From Beijerinckiaceae bacterium (GTDB lineage Bacteria; Pseudomonadota; Alphaproteobacteria; Rhizobiales; Beijerinckiaceae): a stretch of DNA of 64,000 nucleotides. Each line of letters begins with the position of its first letter. Positions within the stretch are counted from its first letter, which is position 1. The position numbers and the translations under genes were made by a program. Below, one piece after another: positions 26,430 through 34,890 of the stretch. Location of the stretch: positions 116,001 to 180,000 of the forward strand of contig JAPZTO010000008.1 of assembly GCA_027532775.1 (NCBI GenBank), written 5' to 3'. The notes under the pieces are model-generated. The model did not search any database and was not told the origin of the DNA. It saw only the letters and a program-made list of their open reading frames with translations.

Positions 26430-27871
26430 AGCGGCGCCCCCGGCGAGGGCGTGCAGGCGGTCGCAGCAAGCGGGCCGCCTTCTGCGATCCGCTTTGCGGG
26501 CCTTCGGGGCAATACGGGCAGCAGGACTTGCACCAGAAGACCTCCGGTTTTGCCGTTTTCGGGCGCGCGATCATGCAGGGTGATTTGCCCGCCATGGCGC
26601 TCGATGATCTGCTTCGCGATGGCGAGGCCGAGCCCGAAGCCTTCTTCTTCCGCCATGCCGCGGGCAGGGTCGCCGCGGCTGAAGGGCTCGAAGGCAAGGA
26701 GTTTCCGCGGATCAGGAATGCCGGGACCATTGTCCTCGACCAGGATTGCCGCCTCTGTCTGCGCGCGCATTTCGAGCCGCACGACCGCGCTGCCGCCGAA
26801 CTTCACCGCATTGTCAACGAGGTTCGAGACGGCGCGGGTGAGCAATTCCGGCTCGCATTCGAGCACGACATTTCGCGGCCCGGTGAAGCGGGCGGGTAGG
26901 CCGGCATCGGAGAAATCGTCGCAGATCGAGCCGAGCAGGGCAGGCAGGTCCACGCGTTCGAGGGCTTTTGAGGTCGTCTGGTCGCGTAGGTAAGAGAGCG
27001 CCTGGCCGATCATTGCGTTCATTGCAGAGATATCCCGGAGCATTTTCTCCTTCTCCTCGCCGTCAGGCAGGGCCTCGGTCTTCAGGCGTAGTCGGGTCAG
27101 CGGCGTCCGAAGGTCGTGGCTTACCGCCGCGAGCATGCGCGACCGGCTGTCGACGAGCTGGCGGATGCGCGTGCGCATGAGGTTGAAGGCGGCGGCCAGC
27201 CGGCCGATCTCCGCCGGTCCCACCTCTGGCAGGGGCGTCGGGTCGAGATCGATCGAGAACCGCTCGGCGCTCTGCGCAAGTCGACGCAGCGGATCCGTCA
27301 GCAGCATCGCGGCCCAGACCGGCAACAGCAACATGGGCAATATGAAAGCGATGAGGAATACGGGTGCGACAACGCGCGGGACATTGATGCGCGGCCCACC
27401 CTGATCGGGATCGAACACCAACGCTCGGCCTGCGCCCGCCTGTATGGCCACCAGTTCGTCGGTGCCGGCAAAATCGCCCTCGCGCCCGACCGGCTTAGCC
27501 ACAAGCGACGTGACGGAGGCGAGTTCCGGCCGCGCCCGCGTCATCCCATCCACAATGGCATGCGGAAGGATGCTCGCACGCGAGAGGATGAGTGTCGCCG
27601 CATCGTGGAAGCGGATATGCGGATTGGCGCGTTCGATCGCGGCTTCCAACATCGATCGCTCGGCCGCGTCGGACTTCTGGAATACGTCGCGGAAGCCGAT
27701 GGCCTGCACGGCAGCGATCGAGGTGCCGGTCAGAAGGTCGGGCCGTTCATAACGCCAAACGACAAAGGCGAAGGTGACCGCATGAGCCACCAGCTGGCAG
27801 ACCATCAGAACGGCCGCCACCTGAAGGAGGATCGAACGATCGGTGATCATGGATCGGAGCGATAGCTTCAT
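26426..27871 (-). CDS. Sensor histidine kinase (EnvZ/OmpR-class)
   Basis: The 481-residue kinase has two membrane helices (about residues 14-38 and 166-192) enclosing a periplasmic sensor of about 125 residues, a HAMP linker, the H-box AVSHDLRTPLTRLRLK with H252, N-box NLVDNAVKFGG, G1-box VEDNGPGIPD and G2 FGLGLAIAK. Its start overlaps the response regulator stop (ATGA) and its stop overlaps the DevB start, so kinase, regulator and exporter are co-translated. It probably senses the exported or an envelope-damaging compound (inference). Confidence 0.9.
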   Translation of the reverse strand: MKLSLRSMITDRSILLQVAAVLMVCQLVAHAVTFAFVVWRYERPDLLTGTSIAAVQAIGFRDVFQKSDAAERSMLEAAIERANPHIRFHDAATLILSRASILPHAIVDGMTRARPELASVTSLVAKPVGREGDFAGTDELVAIQAGAGRALVFDPDQGGPRINVPRVVAPVFLIAFILPMLLLPVWAAMLLTDPLRRLAQSAERFSIDLDPTPLPEVGPAEIGRLAAAFNLMRTRIRQLVDSRSRMLAAVSHDLRTPLTRLRLKTEALPDGEEKEKMLRDISAMNAMIGQALSYLRDQTTSKALERVDLPALLGSICDDFSDAGLPARFTGPRNVVLECEPELLTRAVSNLVDNAVKFGGSAVVRLEMRAQTEAAILVEDNGPGIPDPRKLLAFEPFSRGDPARGMAEEEGFGLGLAIAKQIIERHGGQITLHDRAPENGKTGGLLVQVLLPVLPRRPAKRIAEGGPLAATACTPSPGAPL

Positions 27872-28590
27872 GGTGTCCGGACCTCCGGGGTGAACATGTA
27901 GCCGCCGAGTCGCACCGTCTGGATGAAGACCGGGTCCTTCGGGTCGACTTCGATCTTCTGGCGGATGCGGCTCACGAGCGTGTCGATCGAGCGGTCAAAA
28001 GGCCCGGCTGCGCGGCCCTGCGTGAGATCGAGCAGCTGGTCACGCGTCAGCACGCGGCGCGGCCTGTCTGCGAAGACGACCAGCAGGTCGAATTCTGCGC
28101 CAGTCAACGTCACTCTGGCTCCCTCGGGATTGTGCAGCTGCCGCGCGGCAACGTCCAACGCCCATCCGGCGAAGACGCGCTTGCTGCCATGCTCGTCCGG
28201 CGCGTTACCTCGGATATTGGCGCCCCGGCGAAGCACCGCGCGGATGCGCGCCACGAGTTCGCGGGAGGAGAAGGGCTTGGCGATATAGTCGTCCGCGCCG
28301 AGTTCAAGGCCAACTACACGGTCCATTTCCTCGCCCATTGCCGTCAGCATGATGATGGGCATTGTGTGGCTTGCGCGCAGGCGCCGGCATATCGAGAGTC
28401 CGTCCTCCCCCGGCAGCATGAGATCGAGCAGCACAAGATCGATCTTTGCATCGCGCAGGGTGCGGTCCATCGCGCGCGAGTCAGGTGCATGCGAGACGCG
28501 GAAACCTGATTGCGTGAGAAACCGTGTCGTGCCGCGCGCGATCTCCGGATCGTCTTCGACCATCAGGATATGGGATTGCGGTATTGTCAT
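27868..28590 (-). CDS. OmpR family response regulator
   Basis: The 240-residue protein (start MTIPQSHILMVEDD at 28590) has a receiver domain with the acidic pair in VEDD, phospho-acceptor D56 in LVLLDLMLPGEDG, and KPFSSREL, followed by a winged-helix DNA-binding domain (LTGAEFDLLVVFADRPRRVL, DRSIDTLVSRIRQKIE, VRLGGYMF). It leads the kinase-exporter operon and most likely activates it. The 235 bases upstream, shared with the divergent NTF2-fold gene, must contain its promoter; no clear repeat was found there. Confidence 0.9.
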   Translation of the reverse strand: MTIPQSHILMVEDDPEIARGTTRFLTQSGFRVSHAPDSRAMDRTLRDAKIDLVLLDLMLPGEDGLSICRRLRASHTMPIIMLTAMGEEMDRVVGLELGADDYIAKPFSSRELVARIRAVLRRGANIRGNAPDEHGSKRVFAGWALDVAARQLHNPEGARVTLTGAEFDLLVVFADRPRRVLTRDQLLDLTQGRAAGPFDRSIDTLVSRIRQKIEVDPKDPVFIQTVRLGGYMFTPEVRTP

Positions 28591-28825
28591 GTGCGGATCC
28601 TCTACCATGCGTCTGCGGGGCGGCGAGATCGGGTTTGTTACGTGATGTCTCCACCTCCATGGCGGGACATATTCAGACACAAAATTACGGTTTCGGGACA
28701 AGTACCAGCCACCTGGCGCGGTCAAACAGGATGCGTCGTGGTCACCACCCTGCGAAAGCGCTCCCCCCCTTGCGAGGACGTACGGGAAACCCGGCAACCA
28801 GAGGCCCCTCGAGGGGAGAGTCCGG

Positions 28826-29428
28826 ATGAGCGCGTTTCAGCAATCCTTCCCGTTCCAACCGTCCGCGGCGGTTGTATCCTCTGGAATTGGACAGCCGGGC
28901 TGGCCGAAGCCCGGCTGTCCATCTCTTTCCGAACTTTTGCAGTTTACAAATGCAAGCCATGTCGAAGCGATCTACACGCGAAGTTGCGCATTGTTCGAGG
29001 CCCTGCAATCGGGTGCAATTGATGCGGTGCGGGCGGCTTACCTGCCCGAAGCTGTGCTCGAGCATCCCGTGCTCGGAGGACTCCATGGCCCGGAGATCGA
29101 TCAGTATTGGGCGACTTTTCTGAAGCGCACGCCCGATTTCGTGCTCGATTTCACGATTACTCATGTGGTGGGGTCGATCGCCGTGGCCGAATGGTCTGCG
29201 GCCTACACGTTCTTCGAGACCGGCCGGCCAATGCGGCTTGCGGGATTGTCGGTCCTCACCCTGCAAGACGGGTTGGTGAAGCACCACGAAGAGCGCTTCG
29301 ACCGCCGTGCCTGGTCATACCAGGCACTCGGTCTCTCGGGGCTCCTGATCTCCTGCATGCCCGGCTCGCGCAGTTTCCTGCGCCAGGAAGCGCGCCGTGC
29401 CTTCGGGATAGATGCGCCGCAAACCTGA
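28826..29428 (+). CDS. NTF2-fold (SnoaL-like) protein
   Basis: The 200-residue protein starts behind a strong GAGGGGAG site. Residues 40-150 have the cone-shaped NTF2/SnoaL pattern: an N-terminal helix (ALFEALQSGAIDAVRAAYLP), EHPVLGGLHGPEIDQYWATF, then beta strands with VVGSIAVAEWSAAYTF and LSVLTLQDGLVKHHEERFD. Such proteins are small hydrolases, isomerases or ligand binders; catalytic residues cannot be fixed here. It is followed 18 bases later by a TetR regulator on the same strand, which probably controls this pair. Confidence 0.7.
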   Translation: MSAFQQSFPFQPSAAVVSSGIGQPGWPKPGCPSLSELLQFTNASHVEAIYTRSCALFEALQSGAIDAVRAAYLPEAVLEHPVLGGLHGPEIDQYWATFLKRTPDFVLDFTITHVVGSIAVAEWSAAYTFFETGRPMRLAGLSVLTLQDGLVKHHEERFDRRAWSYQALGLSGLLISCMPGSRSFLRQEARRAFGIDAPQT

Positions 29429-29446
29429 GACATACTGGTCGATCCC

Positions 29447-30064
29447 ATGCCAGGCAGCCTGCTCCCGTCGCCGCTCCAGCCCCGTGAACGCATCCTGCGG
29501 ACTGCAGCAAGTGCTTTCTCGCAGCGCGGCTTTCACGGCGTGACCATCCGCGACCTCGCACAGCAGGCGAATGTGAACCTGGCTGCGATCAACTACCATT
29601 TCCGCACCAAGGAGGAACTCTACACGGCTGTGATTGATGCCGCGCTCGCGCAATGGCTGGCTGAGACCGTGGTGCTTGATGACGCCCCCGAGAATGCCCC
29701 GCTGGAATTGGTCATCCGACTGCTTGTCTCCGCGCTGGTCGCTCCGGTGATTGAACGCGAGGATAGTCCGATTTTGCCGCGCCTCATCGCCTGGGACCTG
29801 CTGCAGGGCAACGCTGCCGGCCAGGTCGGTTCCTCGCCAGGCGTAACAAGGGCCATTCGCAACCAAATCAGGCCCTATCTGTCGTCACAGCTCGGGCCGG
29901 AGACGATCGATCTTGTCGCGAGCTGGCTTGTCTCTCAATGCCTGCTTCTTGCCCCCGCCCTTCGGACAGGGCGAGCCCCTGATTTCGAGGAAAGCCGCGT
30001 GCTCGCGACGCGCATCGCCGATCTTGCGCTCGGAGGCATCAGGGCGCTCATGCCAACGCGCTGA
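29447..30064 (+). CDS. TetR/AcrR family transcriptional regulator
   Basis: The 205-residue protein has the TetR N-terminal helix-turn-helix (ILRTAASAFSQRGFHGVTIR, DLAQQANVNLAAINYHFRTK, EELYTAVIDAAL) and an all-helical ligand-binding domain of CerR-like type. It is transcribed with the upstream NTF2-fold gene and converges on the EF-hand gene. The ligand is unknown. Confidence 0.9.
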   Translation: MPGSLLPSPLQPRERILRTAASAFSQRGFHGVTIRDLAQQANVNLAAINYHFRTKEELYTAVIDAALAQWLAETVVLDDAPENAPLELVIRLLVSALVAPVIEREDSPILPRLIAWDLLQGNAAGQVGSSPGVTRAIRNQIRPYLSSQLGPETIDLVASWLVSQCLLLAPALRTGRAPDFEESRVLATRIADLALGGIRALMPTR

Positions 30065-30117
30065 AGCGTGCCGGAAGAGGCCGGACGGGTGCGAGGCCCC
30101 CGCCCGGCCGGGCATCA

Positions 30118-30816
30118 TCAGGCGCCGGCCTCGACCTGGCTCTTCTTGTCGTCCTTGTCGTTGCCGGTATTCAGGATGTCGAGCAGCCTGGAGGTGAAGT
30201 CAGTGGTGGCGCTATTCCCGCCCTTGCCACCATAGGCGCCCAGTCCCTGCAGCAGCAGCGAGAGATCCGGCGCGTCGCCGCCCGGGCTCTGCACTTGCTC
30301 CTTCATCCGCTCGGCAAAGCTCATGAACTCTGACTGGCTCACCAAGCCATCGGAATCCGCGTCGATGTTCTTGAAGAGGTCGTCGCCCTCCGCCTCGCCG
30401 AGCAACCCGGCGATCGGGCTTTCGGCCTTCACTGCATCGAACTCCTTCCGTGAAATCGAGCCATCACTGTCCGTATCGGAATCATTGAACAGCGCGTTCA
30501 GGTCGGGCTTGCTGCCGCCGGACATCATCTCCTGCATCTGGAGCATCATGGCCTGGATCTGGCTCGACATCCGGTTCTCGAATGCCTTCACCTCGTCCTT
30601 GGAGAGCGAGCCGTTACCGTCGGTGTCGATCTTTCCGAAAATCTCGGAGGCCTCTTTCGCCTGGCCTCCGCCCGGCAAATTCTTCCCGACTTCGGTGAAT
30701 TCCTCGAGCGAGATGCCCTTGTCATTGTTGGCATCGGCCTTTTGGAACATCTTGTCGCGCATTGCCGAAAGGTTCGGCATGCCGCCCGTTCCTGCCATCA
30801 ACCCACTGATATTCAT
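30118..30816 (-). CDS. EF-hand calcium-binding protein with four calcium loops
   Basis: The 232-residue protein (start MNISGLMAGTGGMPNLSAMR at 30816) has four canonical 12-residue EF loops at about residues 28-39 (DANNDKGISLEE), 64-75 (DTDGNGSLSKDE), 114-125 (DTDSDGSISRKE) and 152-163 (DADSDGLVSQSE). It has no signal peptide, a methionine-rich helix between loops 2 and 3 and a glycine-rich tail. It resembles the calmodulin-like calsymin and XopAW-type proteins reported in rhizobia and plant-associated bacteria. It could be a cytoplasmic calcium sensor, or exported by a non-Sec route. The 300 bases upstream hold its promoter region and then the left end of the integrative element. Confidence 0.88.
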   Translation of the reverse strand: MNISGLMAGTGGMPNLSAMRDKMFQKADANNDKGISLEEFTEVGKNLPGGGQAKEASEIFGKIDTDGNGSLSKDEVKAFENRMSSQIQAMMLQMQEMMSGGSKPDLNALFNDSDTDSDGSISRKEFDAVKAESPIAGLLGEAEGDDLFKNIDADSDGLVSQSEFMSFAERMKEQVQSPGGDAPDLSLLLQGLGAYGGKGGNSATTDFTSRLLDILNTGNDKDDKKSQVEAGA

Positions 30817-31130
30817 GGTGCTTGTCCTTTCCTTCATCAAAAGCAGAAGGCCCTTGCCTCTGCCGGCTCCATACGGAGCCTGACTTGGAAAACTGCACCG
30901 CCCATGCCAGCCGTGTTTCAAACAAGCGTTTGGAAACATGGCTGTTTTTGTCTGTTCCAGACACATTCGGACATGTTTTCGCGGCATTGCTGGCAGGGGA
31001 AAACCAGACCGGCATTCAAGGAATGCCGCAGCATCACGCTCGCCAAGTGACGTCAACGCTGCGCGGTCTGATCCATGCGGGCGTTGGAGACTTTCCGAGA
31101 TTTTCCGGTTTGTCTGACAGCAACGTGGAA

Positions 31131-31148
31131 TGGTGCCCCTGGCCGGAA
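31131..31148. repeat. Left attachment repeat of the integrative element
   Basis: TGGTGCCCCTGGCCGGAA is identical to 36891-36908, the 3' end of tRNA-Leu(CAA) including its CCA. After one mismatch the next two bases also agree. No other part of a tRNA is present here, which marks it as the target-site copy made by integration. Confidence 0.85.
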
Positions 31149-31563
31149 CCGCAATGGATGAATATGTATATGATAATATTTCGGAAAAATAAATTTGAAT
31201 TTCGAAAGACCAACGAAAAGACCAACATTTTATGGTGCTGGAGTTCTCTTGAGACCCACTTTGCGCCCCTTGCTGTCCAAGCTAGAGGCGGCGTCGTCCA
31301 CTAGGCGGCATGTGCGCGGTATCTTGTGAGCAGGTCGGCATTGATTTGTTGTGGCACGTAAGCGGCTTCCGCGGATGCCCGTTAGTCCTACCTAACAGAA
31401 CGCAGGCAAAGGCGGGAAAAGCCCCATCAATGCTGGATTTAGAGGCTGTTCGAATGCGTCCCGAAGTTGTGGAAGACTTTAAACATATGATTGCAGGCGA
31501 GTTCTCTCAAGGCCAAATTGCCTCTCATCAGAAGAGGAAGGTGCAATTAACCAAGGGTGCATC
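31149..31563. other. AT-rich left end of the element, no confident gene
   Basis: This 415-base stretch between the left attachment repeat and the MBL gene is AT-rich in its first 70 bases (for example AATATGTATATGATAATATT) and contains a short dyad AAATTTGAATTT at 31191. It must carry the promoter of the cargo operon. A frame that could encode up to 128 residues (31310-31696) overlaps the MBL gene and looks noncoding. Confidence 0.5.
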
Positions 31564-32625
31564 ATGCCCATTGAAGTTGAGTTTTTTCCCGTTGGCGACA
31601 GCAACGGTGATGCAATTATTGTTAAATACGGCCAAGGCAACAATTTCTGCCTCCAAGTGGTCGACGGGGGATATTCTCAAATCGGAGAGGAGATGATTGA
31701 GCATATCGAGAAACACCATGGCAAAGACGTTGTTATTGCTGACATGGTGGTTTCGCACGCTGACAACGATCATGCTGCTGGACTCATCCCCGTCTTTAAG
31801 CGCTTCAGGGTCTCGAACCTTTGGATGAATCGACCATGGCTCTACGCCCAGGAGGTAATTGATCAGTTTCATGGAAATTGGTCTCTTGAAGGCTGGATCG
31901 ACAACGTTCGCTCCAAACACGAATACCTCGTCGAGCTCGAATACCTCGCGCTAGAGCGTAAAATGGTGCCCAAGGAGGTTTTCTGCGGCGCGCAAATCGG
32001 GCCGTTCCAAGTACTTGCGCCGTCGCGCGAACGCTACATTAGGCTTATCCCCGATTTCGATAAGACACCGCCGCCGTGTAAGAGTGAAGCTGCTGGGTTG
32101 GGGAGAGGGCTGTTCGAAATTGCGCGAAATGGCCTCGACTCCATCAAAGAAGCGTTGGATGTCGAGACATTGGATGCAAATCCTCCTGCGACTTCGGCCT
32201 CGAACGAAGCGAGTGTGGTGCAGCTCGGTCTTTATGACGACAAGAAGATTCTGCTAACGGCTGATGTCGGACCGGCTGGATTGATGGAAGCCGCGTTGTA
32301 CGCCGAATCTCTCGGAATTCTATCGCCGCCGGACATGATCCAAATCCCGCATCAAGGGAGTCGCCGTAACGTGACGCCTGCGGTCCTAAACGCATGGCTC
32401 GGACAACCGGACGGTGGAGCGCATTATCGCGGCAACGCGCTAGTAATGGTTGGCAGGAATAAGTTGGAATGGCCACGCAAGAAGGTGAAGAACGCTTTCA
32501 TCCGACGCGGTTACAACGTCTTTGTAGGGCGCAGCGATGGTCCAGTGCAAATGCCATATGGATACGACCGGCGCGGAAGTTCCATGACGGCTGAGCCATT
32601 TTCGCACGATGTTGAGGATGATTGA
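31564..32625 (+). CDS. ComEC-like metallo-beta-lactamase fold hydrolase, cargo of the element
   Basis: The 353-residue soluble protein has the ComEC-type MBL pattern: FFPVGDSNGDAIIVKYG and VVDGG at the start, the metal-binding VVSHADNDHAAG (H65, D67, D69, H70), ILLTADVG (D234) and IQIPHQGSRRN (H263). The second histidine of the usual HHGS motif is a glutamine here (Q264). It has no signal peptide or membrane helix, so it is cytoplasmic. The start follows an AAGGG site. The stop overlaps the TTG start of the membrane-protein gene, so the two are translationally coupled. Related MBLs are nucleases or phosphodiesterases; activity here is inferred. Base composition is markedly lower in GC than in flanking genes. 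Confidence 0.82.
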   Translation: MPIEVEFFPVGDSNGDAIIVKYGQGNNFCLQVVDGGYSQIGEEMIEHIEKHHGKDVVIADMVVSHADNDHAAGLIPVFKRFRVSNLWMNRPWLYAQEVIDQFHGNWSLEGWIDNVRSKHEYLVELEYLALERKMVPKEVFCGAQIGPFQVLAPSRERYIRLIPDFDKTPPPCKSEAAGLGRGLFEIARNGLDSIKEALDVETLDANPPATSASNEASVVQLGLYDDKKILLTADVGPAGLMEAALYAESLGILSPPDMIQIPHQGSRRNVTPAVLNAWLGQPDGGAHYRGNALVMVGRNKLEWPRKKVKNAFIRRGYNVFVGRSDGPVQMPYGYDRRGSSMTAEPFSHDVEDD

Positions 32626-33398
32626 GTGTGACGGGAATCAATGGCTACGCGCTGAAGGCGCGTTACTATCCCGCGCTACTCGCGACGATCCCAGTGCTCG
32701 TCGCGCTCTCAATTTTGATCTCACGTGCTAAGTTCGGATTGGCAACCGGCGTCGCATCTCTTGCAATCCCGGTGCTCGTTTTCGCTGCCGCAGATATCGC
32801 GCGACGGATGGGGAGGCGGCTCGAAGAGCAAATCTATTCTGAGAGCGGAGGCAAGCCGTCGGTCACGATGATGCGTTACTCGGATGATGCTTTTGATCCC
32901 GCCTCGAAAGAGGCATATCGTGCATTCTACGCTTCGAAAATTAATCAGCCTATTCCGAGTGAGGAAGCAGAAAAGGCTGAAGTGACTGCGGGCGACGCCT
33001 TCTACGAACGGGGTAGCGCTTGGCTGCGAGAGAATACACGCAGCAAGAAATTCTCGGTTCTGCTCGCGGAGAACATCACATACGGCTACCGGCGCAATCT
33101 GCTCGGATTGAAGTGGCCCGCGCTCCTTACGAACCTAGCACTGGTCCTACTGTGCGGCTCCATGCTTTATAAAAAGGGAGTGTTTGATACTGACGACGAA
33201 ACGACAATCGCACTGCTGATTATCGTCGTGCTCGCGGTCGTGCATTCGCTTTTTATGGGTTTTGGCGTTAGCCGGCAGGCAGTCATCGAAGCTTCACGGC
33301 AGTACTCGCGGCAGTTGATACTTTCTTGTGAGACCTTTCTCGGCAACGAAGCTTCAAATGGGAAGCTAGTCAGACGGAAGAAGCCAATCAAGAAGTGA
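32622..33398 (+). CDS. Four-TM membrane protein coupled to the MBL gene, possible effector
   Basis: The 258-residue protein starts at TTG 32622 inside the MBL stop (TTGA), with GTG 32628 as an alternative. Two membrane helices near residues 16-33 and 39-58 are followed by a soluble segment of about 105 residues, including NITYGYRRNLLGLKWP near 151-166, and two further helices near 164-183 and 196-216, ending in a basic tail RRKKPIKK. I do not recognise a named family. The layout recalls small pore-forming effectors (SLATT, S-4TM) of bacterial conflict systems, but the sequence match is not established. Coupling to the MBL gene implies that the two proteins act together. Confidence 0.7.
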   Translation: MSVTGINGYALKARYYPALLATIPVLVALSILISRAKFGLATGVASLAIPVLVFAAADIARRMGRRLEEQIYSESGGKPSVTMMRYSDDAFDPASKEAYRAFYASKINQPIPSEEAEKAEVTAGDAFYERGSAWLRENTRSKKFSVLLAENITYGYRRNLLGLKWPALLTNLALVLLCGSMLYKKGVFDTDDETTIALLIIVVLAVVHSLFMGFGVSRQAVIEASRQYSRQLILSCETFLGNEASNGKLVRRKKPIKK

Positions 33399-33507
33399 CG
33401 AATGTCAATTCATGCTTGCGGTATGGACTAGATATGTGGAGCGTTCAAATGGCAGATTTTGCGGTGACGGTCTCGATATCCGCCGGTCCGCTTCGCTCCG
33501 TCCCTTC

Positions 33508-34119
33508 TCACCCCTTTTTCCCATCGAAATTTCCTGCGTTGTTGAGGATGGCCTCCACGTCCATTCCGAACCGATGAAGGATGGCGAGGTCCATCGCCGT
33601 GTTGAGGTGGTCGAGCCGGTCGAGGTGCCTTTCGTAGGTGCTCCGGCGCATGCCCTTGGGCTTCAGGGGGAAGTCCGGGTCATTGCTCTTCAGCTTTCTT
33701 GCCAGAAGCCGGTCGCGTTGGGCGCAGAGCCGGTGAAAGCCGGGCGCGACATTCTGCGAGGCATAGGCGAGCCGCCATGCCTTCCGGGCGAGGAAGCGCT
33801 TGGCCCCCGGCGGGAGATAAAGCTTGGAGACCTTCAGCCGTGTGGCCGGGCAGATGGCGAACCATCGCATTCCGCCAAAGCGGCAGGGCTCCGCCACAAG
33901 GCGAAGGTCATAGGCGACCGCTTCCCCATCCCGCGTGTAGGAAAGCCGCAGGCGGGCTTCCTGTGGGCTGTGACGGGCAATCCCGTAGGTGATCGAGGCG
34001 AAGCTTTCGCCATCGCGTGTCCAGCCCCATGACCCTTCCACATAGTCGCCTTGGGAGAGGGCGAGCTTGGCCAAGCGATGCACCGGCAACCGGAGGCCGT
34101 AATCGAGGATGACCGCCAT
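33508..34119 (-). CDS. Hypothetical protein of the element, partner of the HUH protein
   Basis: The 203-residue protein is basic and soluble, with no motif I can name. Features are GSWGWTRDGESFASITYGI and beta-rich sequence in the N-terminal half, RFGGMRWFAICP in the middle, and a helical basic C-terminal half (AKRFLARKAWRLAYASQN, STYERHLDRLDHL). It lies 3 bases after the HUH-protein stop, so the two are co-transcribed. Proteins of this style accompany replication or mobilisation genes on small integrative elements. It converges on the membrane-protein gene across 109 bases with nothing recognisable in between. Confidence 0.7.
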   Translation of the reverse strand: MAVILDYGLRLPVHRLAKLALSQGDYVEGSWGWTRDGESFASITYGIARHSPQEARLRLSYTRDGEAVAYDLRLVAEPCRFGGMRWFAICPATRLKVSKLYLPPGAKRFLARKAWRLAYASQNVAPGFHRLCAQRDRLLARKLKSNDPDFPLKPKGMRRSTYERHLDRLDHLNTAMDLAILHRFGMDVEAILNNAGNFDGKKG

Positions 34120-34122
34120 CGT

Positions 34123-34659
34123 TCAGCCTCCCTTGATGTTGCGGGACGCGCCCCAGCGTGCGCCTTCGATGGGTGCGCCACCGATGCGGTGATAGGGCCG
34201 GCGAAATACAGCCTGCGGGCTCATCTGCTTGCAGATGTAGAGGAGGTCCGAAAACCAGTAGCCAGCGTCGCTCCAGTAGCCTTTGGTGCTGGCGGTGCGG
34301 GCATGGCAGGCATCGGGCTCGCGTCCCCAGCCCTTGGCATTGGCAACCAGCTTGGCGCGCTGCTTATGCGGGACATGGCAAAGCAGGTGCAGGTGCTCCG
34401 CCATCGTGTCGAGCGCGACTTCCCGCACCGAGAGCCAGGCGCGTTCAAAGCCGTTCTGCCGGCCAAACTGGCAATAGCAGTTGGTGATGCGCTTGAACTC
34501 GGCGAGCCGCTCTTCCAACTCCATCTCGCGTGTGGTGCGGGGATGAAAACTGATCAGGACATTCAAGGGCAGGCCGAGCGCGGTTGCCTTGGCGTCGGAT
34601 GCGATGATGGCCTTGAAGTCCTTCACGGAGAGGGCGTTGGTGCTCTTCCGGCTGTTCAT
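34123..34659 (-). CDS. HUH-motif Rep/relaxase-like protein
   Basis: The 178-residue protein (start MNSRKSTNALSVKDFK at 34659, GGAG upstream) has an HUH-type strand MAEHLHLLCHVP with H89 and H91, preceded by FERAWLSVREVAL, and followed after about 50 residues by WFSDLLYICKQM, in which Y141 and K144 fit the YxxK nucleophile motif of rolling-circle Rep and inovirus Gp2-like proteins. It is short compared with full Rep proteins. If active it would nick one strand to start replication or mobilisation of the excised element. The start could alternatively lie 81 bases upstream. Confidence 0.65.
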   Translation of the reverse strand: MNSRKSTNALSVKDFKAIIASDAKATALGLPLNVLISFHPRTTREMELEERLAEFKRITNCYCQFGRQNGFERAWLSVREVALDTMAEHLHLLCHVPHKQRAKLVANAKGWGREPDACHARTASTKGYWSDAGYWFSDLLYICKQMSPQAVFRRPYHRIGGAPIEGARWGASRNIKGG

Positions 34660-34890
34660 GGGGAAGGTCTCCAGAACGTAATATGAGAGCGTGAACCGGG
34701 AAATGCAGGCGCATCCGGTCCCAAGTCTCTGAGTTTTCAAGGGGAAGCCGATTTAGCCCGGCAGTGCGTGGAATTGCCTTTTTGAGGCTTGTTCCGGGCG
34801 CGTCACGCGGGCGCAAAGGCGCGTGCGGCGGCAGTCACGGATGAGGCAATGGCAAGCGAACGGGCGGAGGATTATGCGCCCATGGAACGC

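Noticed and set aside
30091..30117. GC-rich dyad GCCCGGCCGGGC between the TetR and EF-hand genes as a bidirectional terminator
   Set aside because: There is no T-run on either side, so evidence is too weak to list as a terminator.
31310..31696. Open frame of 128 residues ahead of the element MBL gene
   Set aside because: It overlaps the MBL gene by more than 130 bases in another frame, has no ribosome site, and the encoded sequence has no domain-like pattern.
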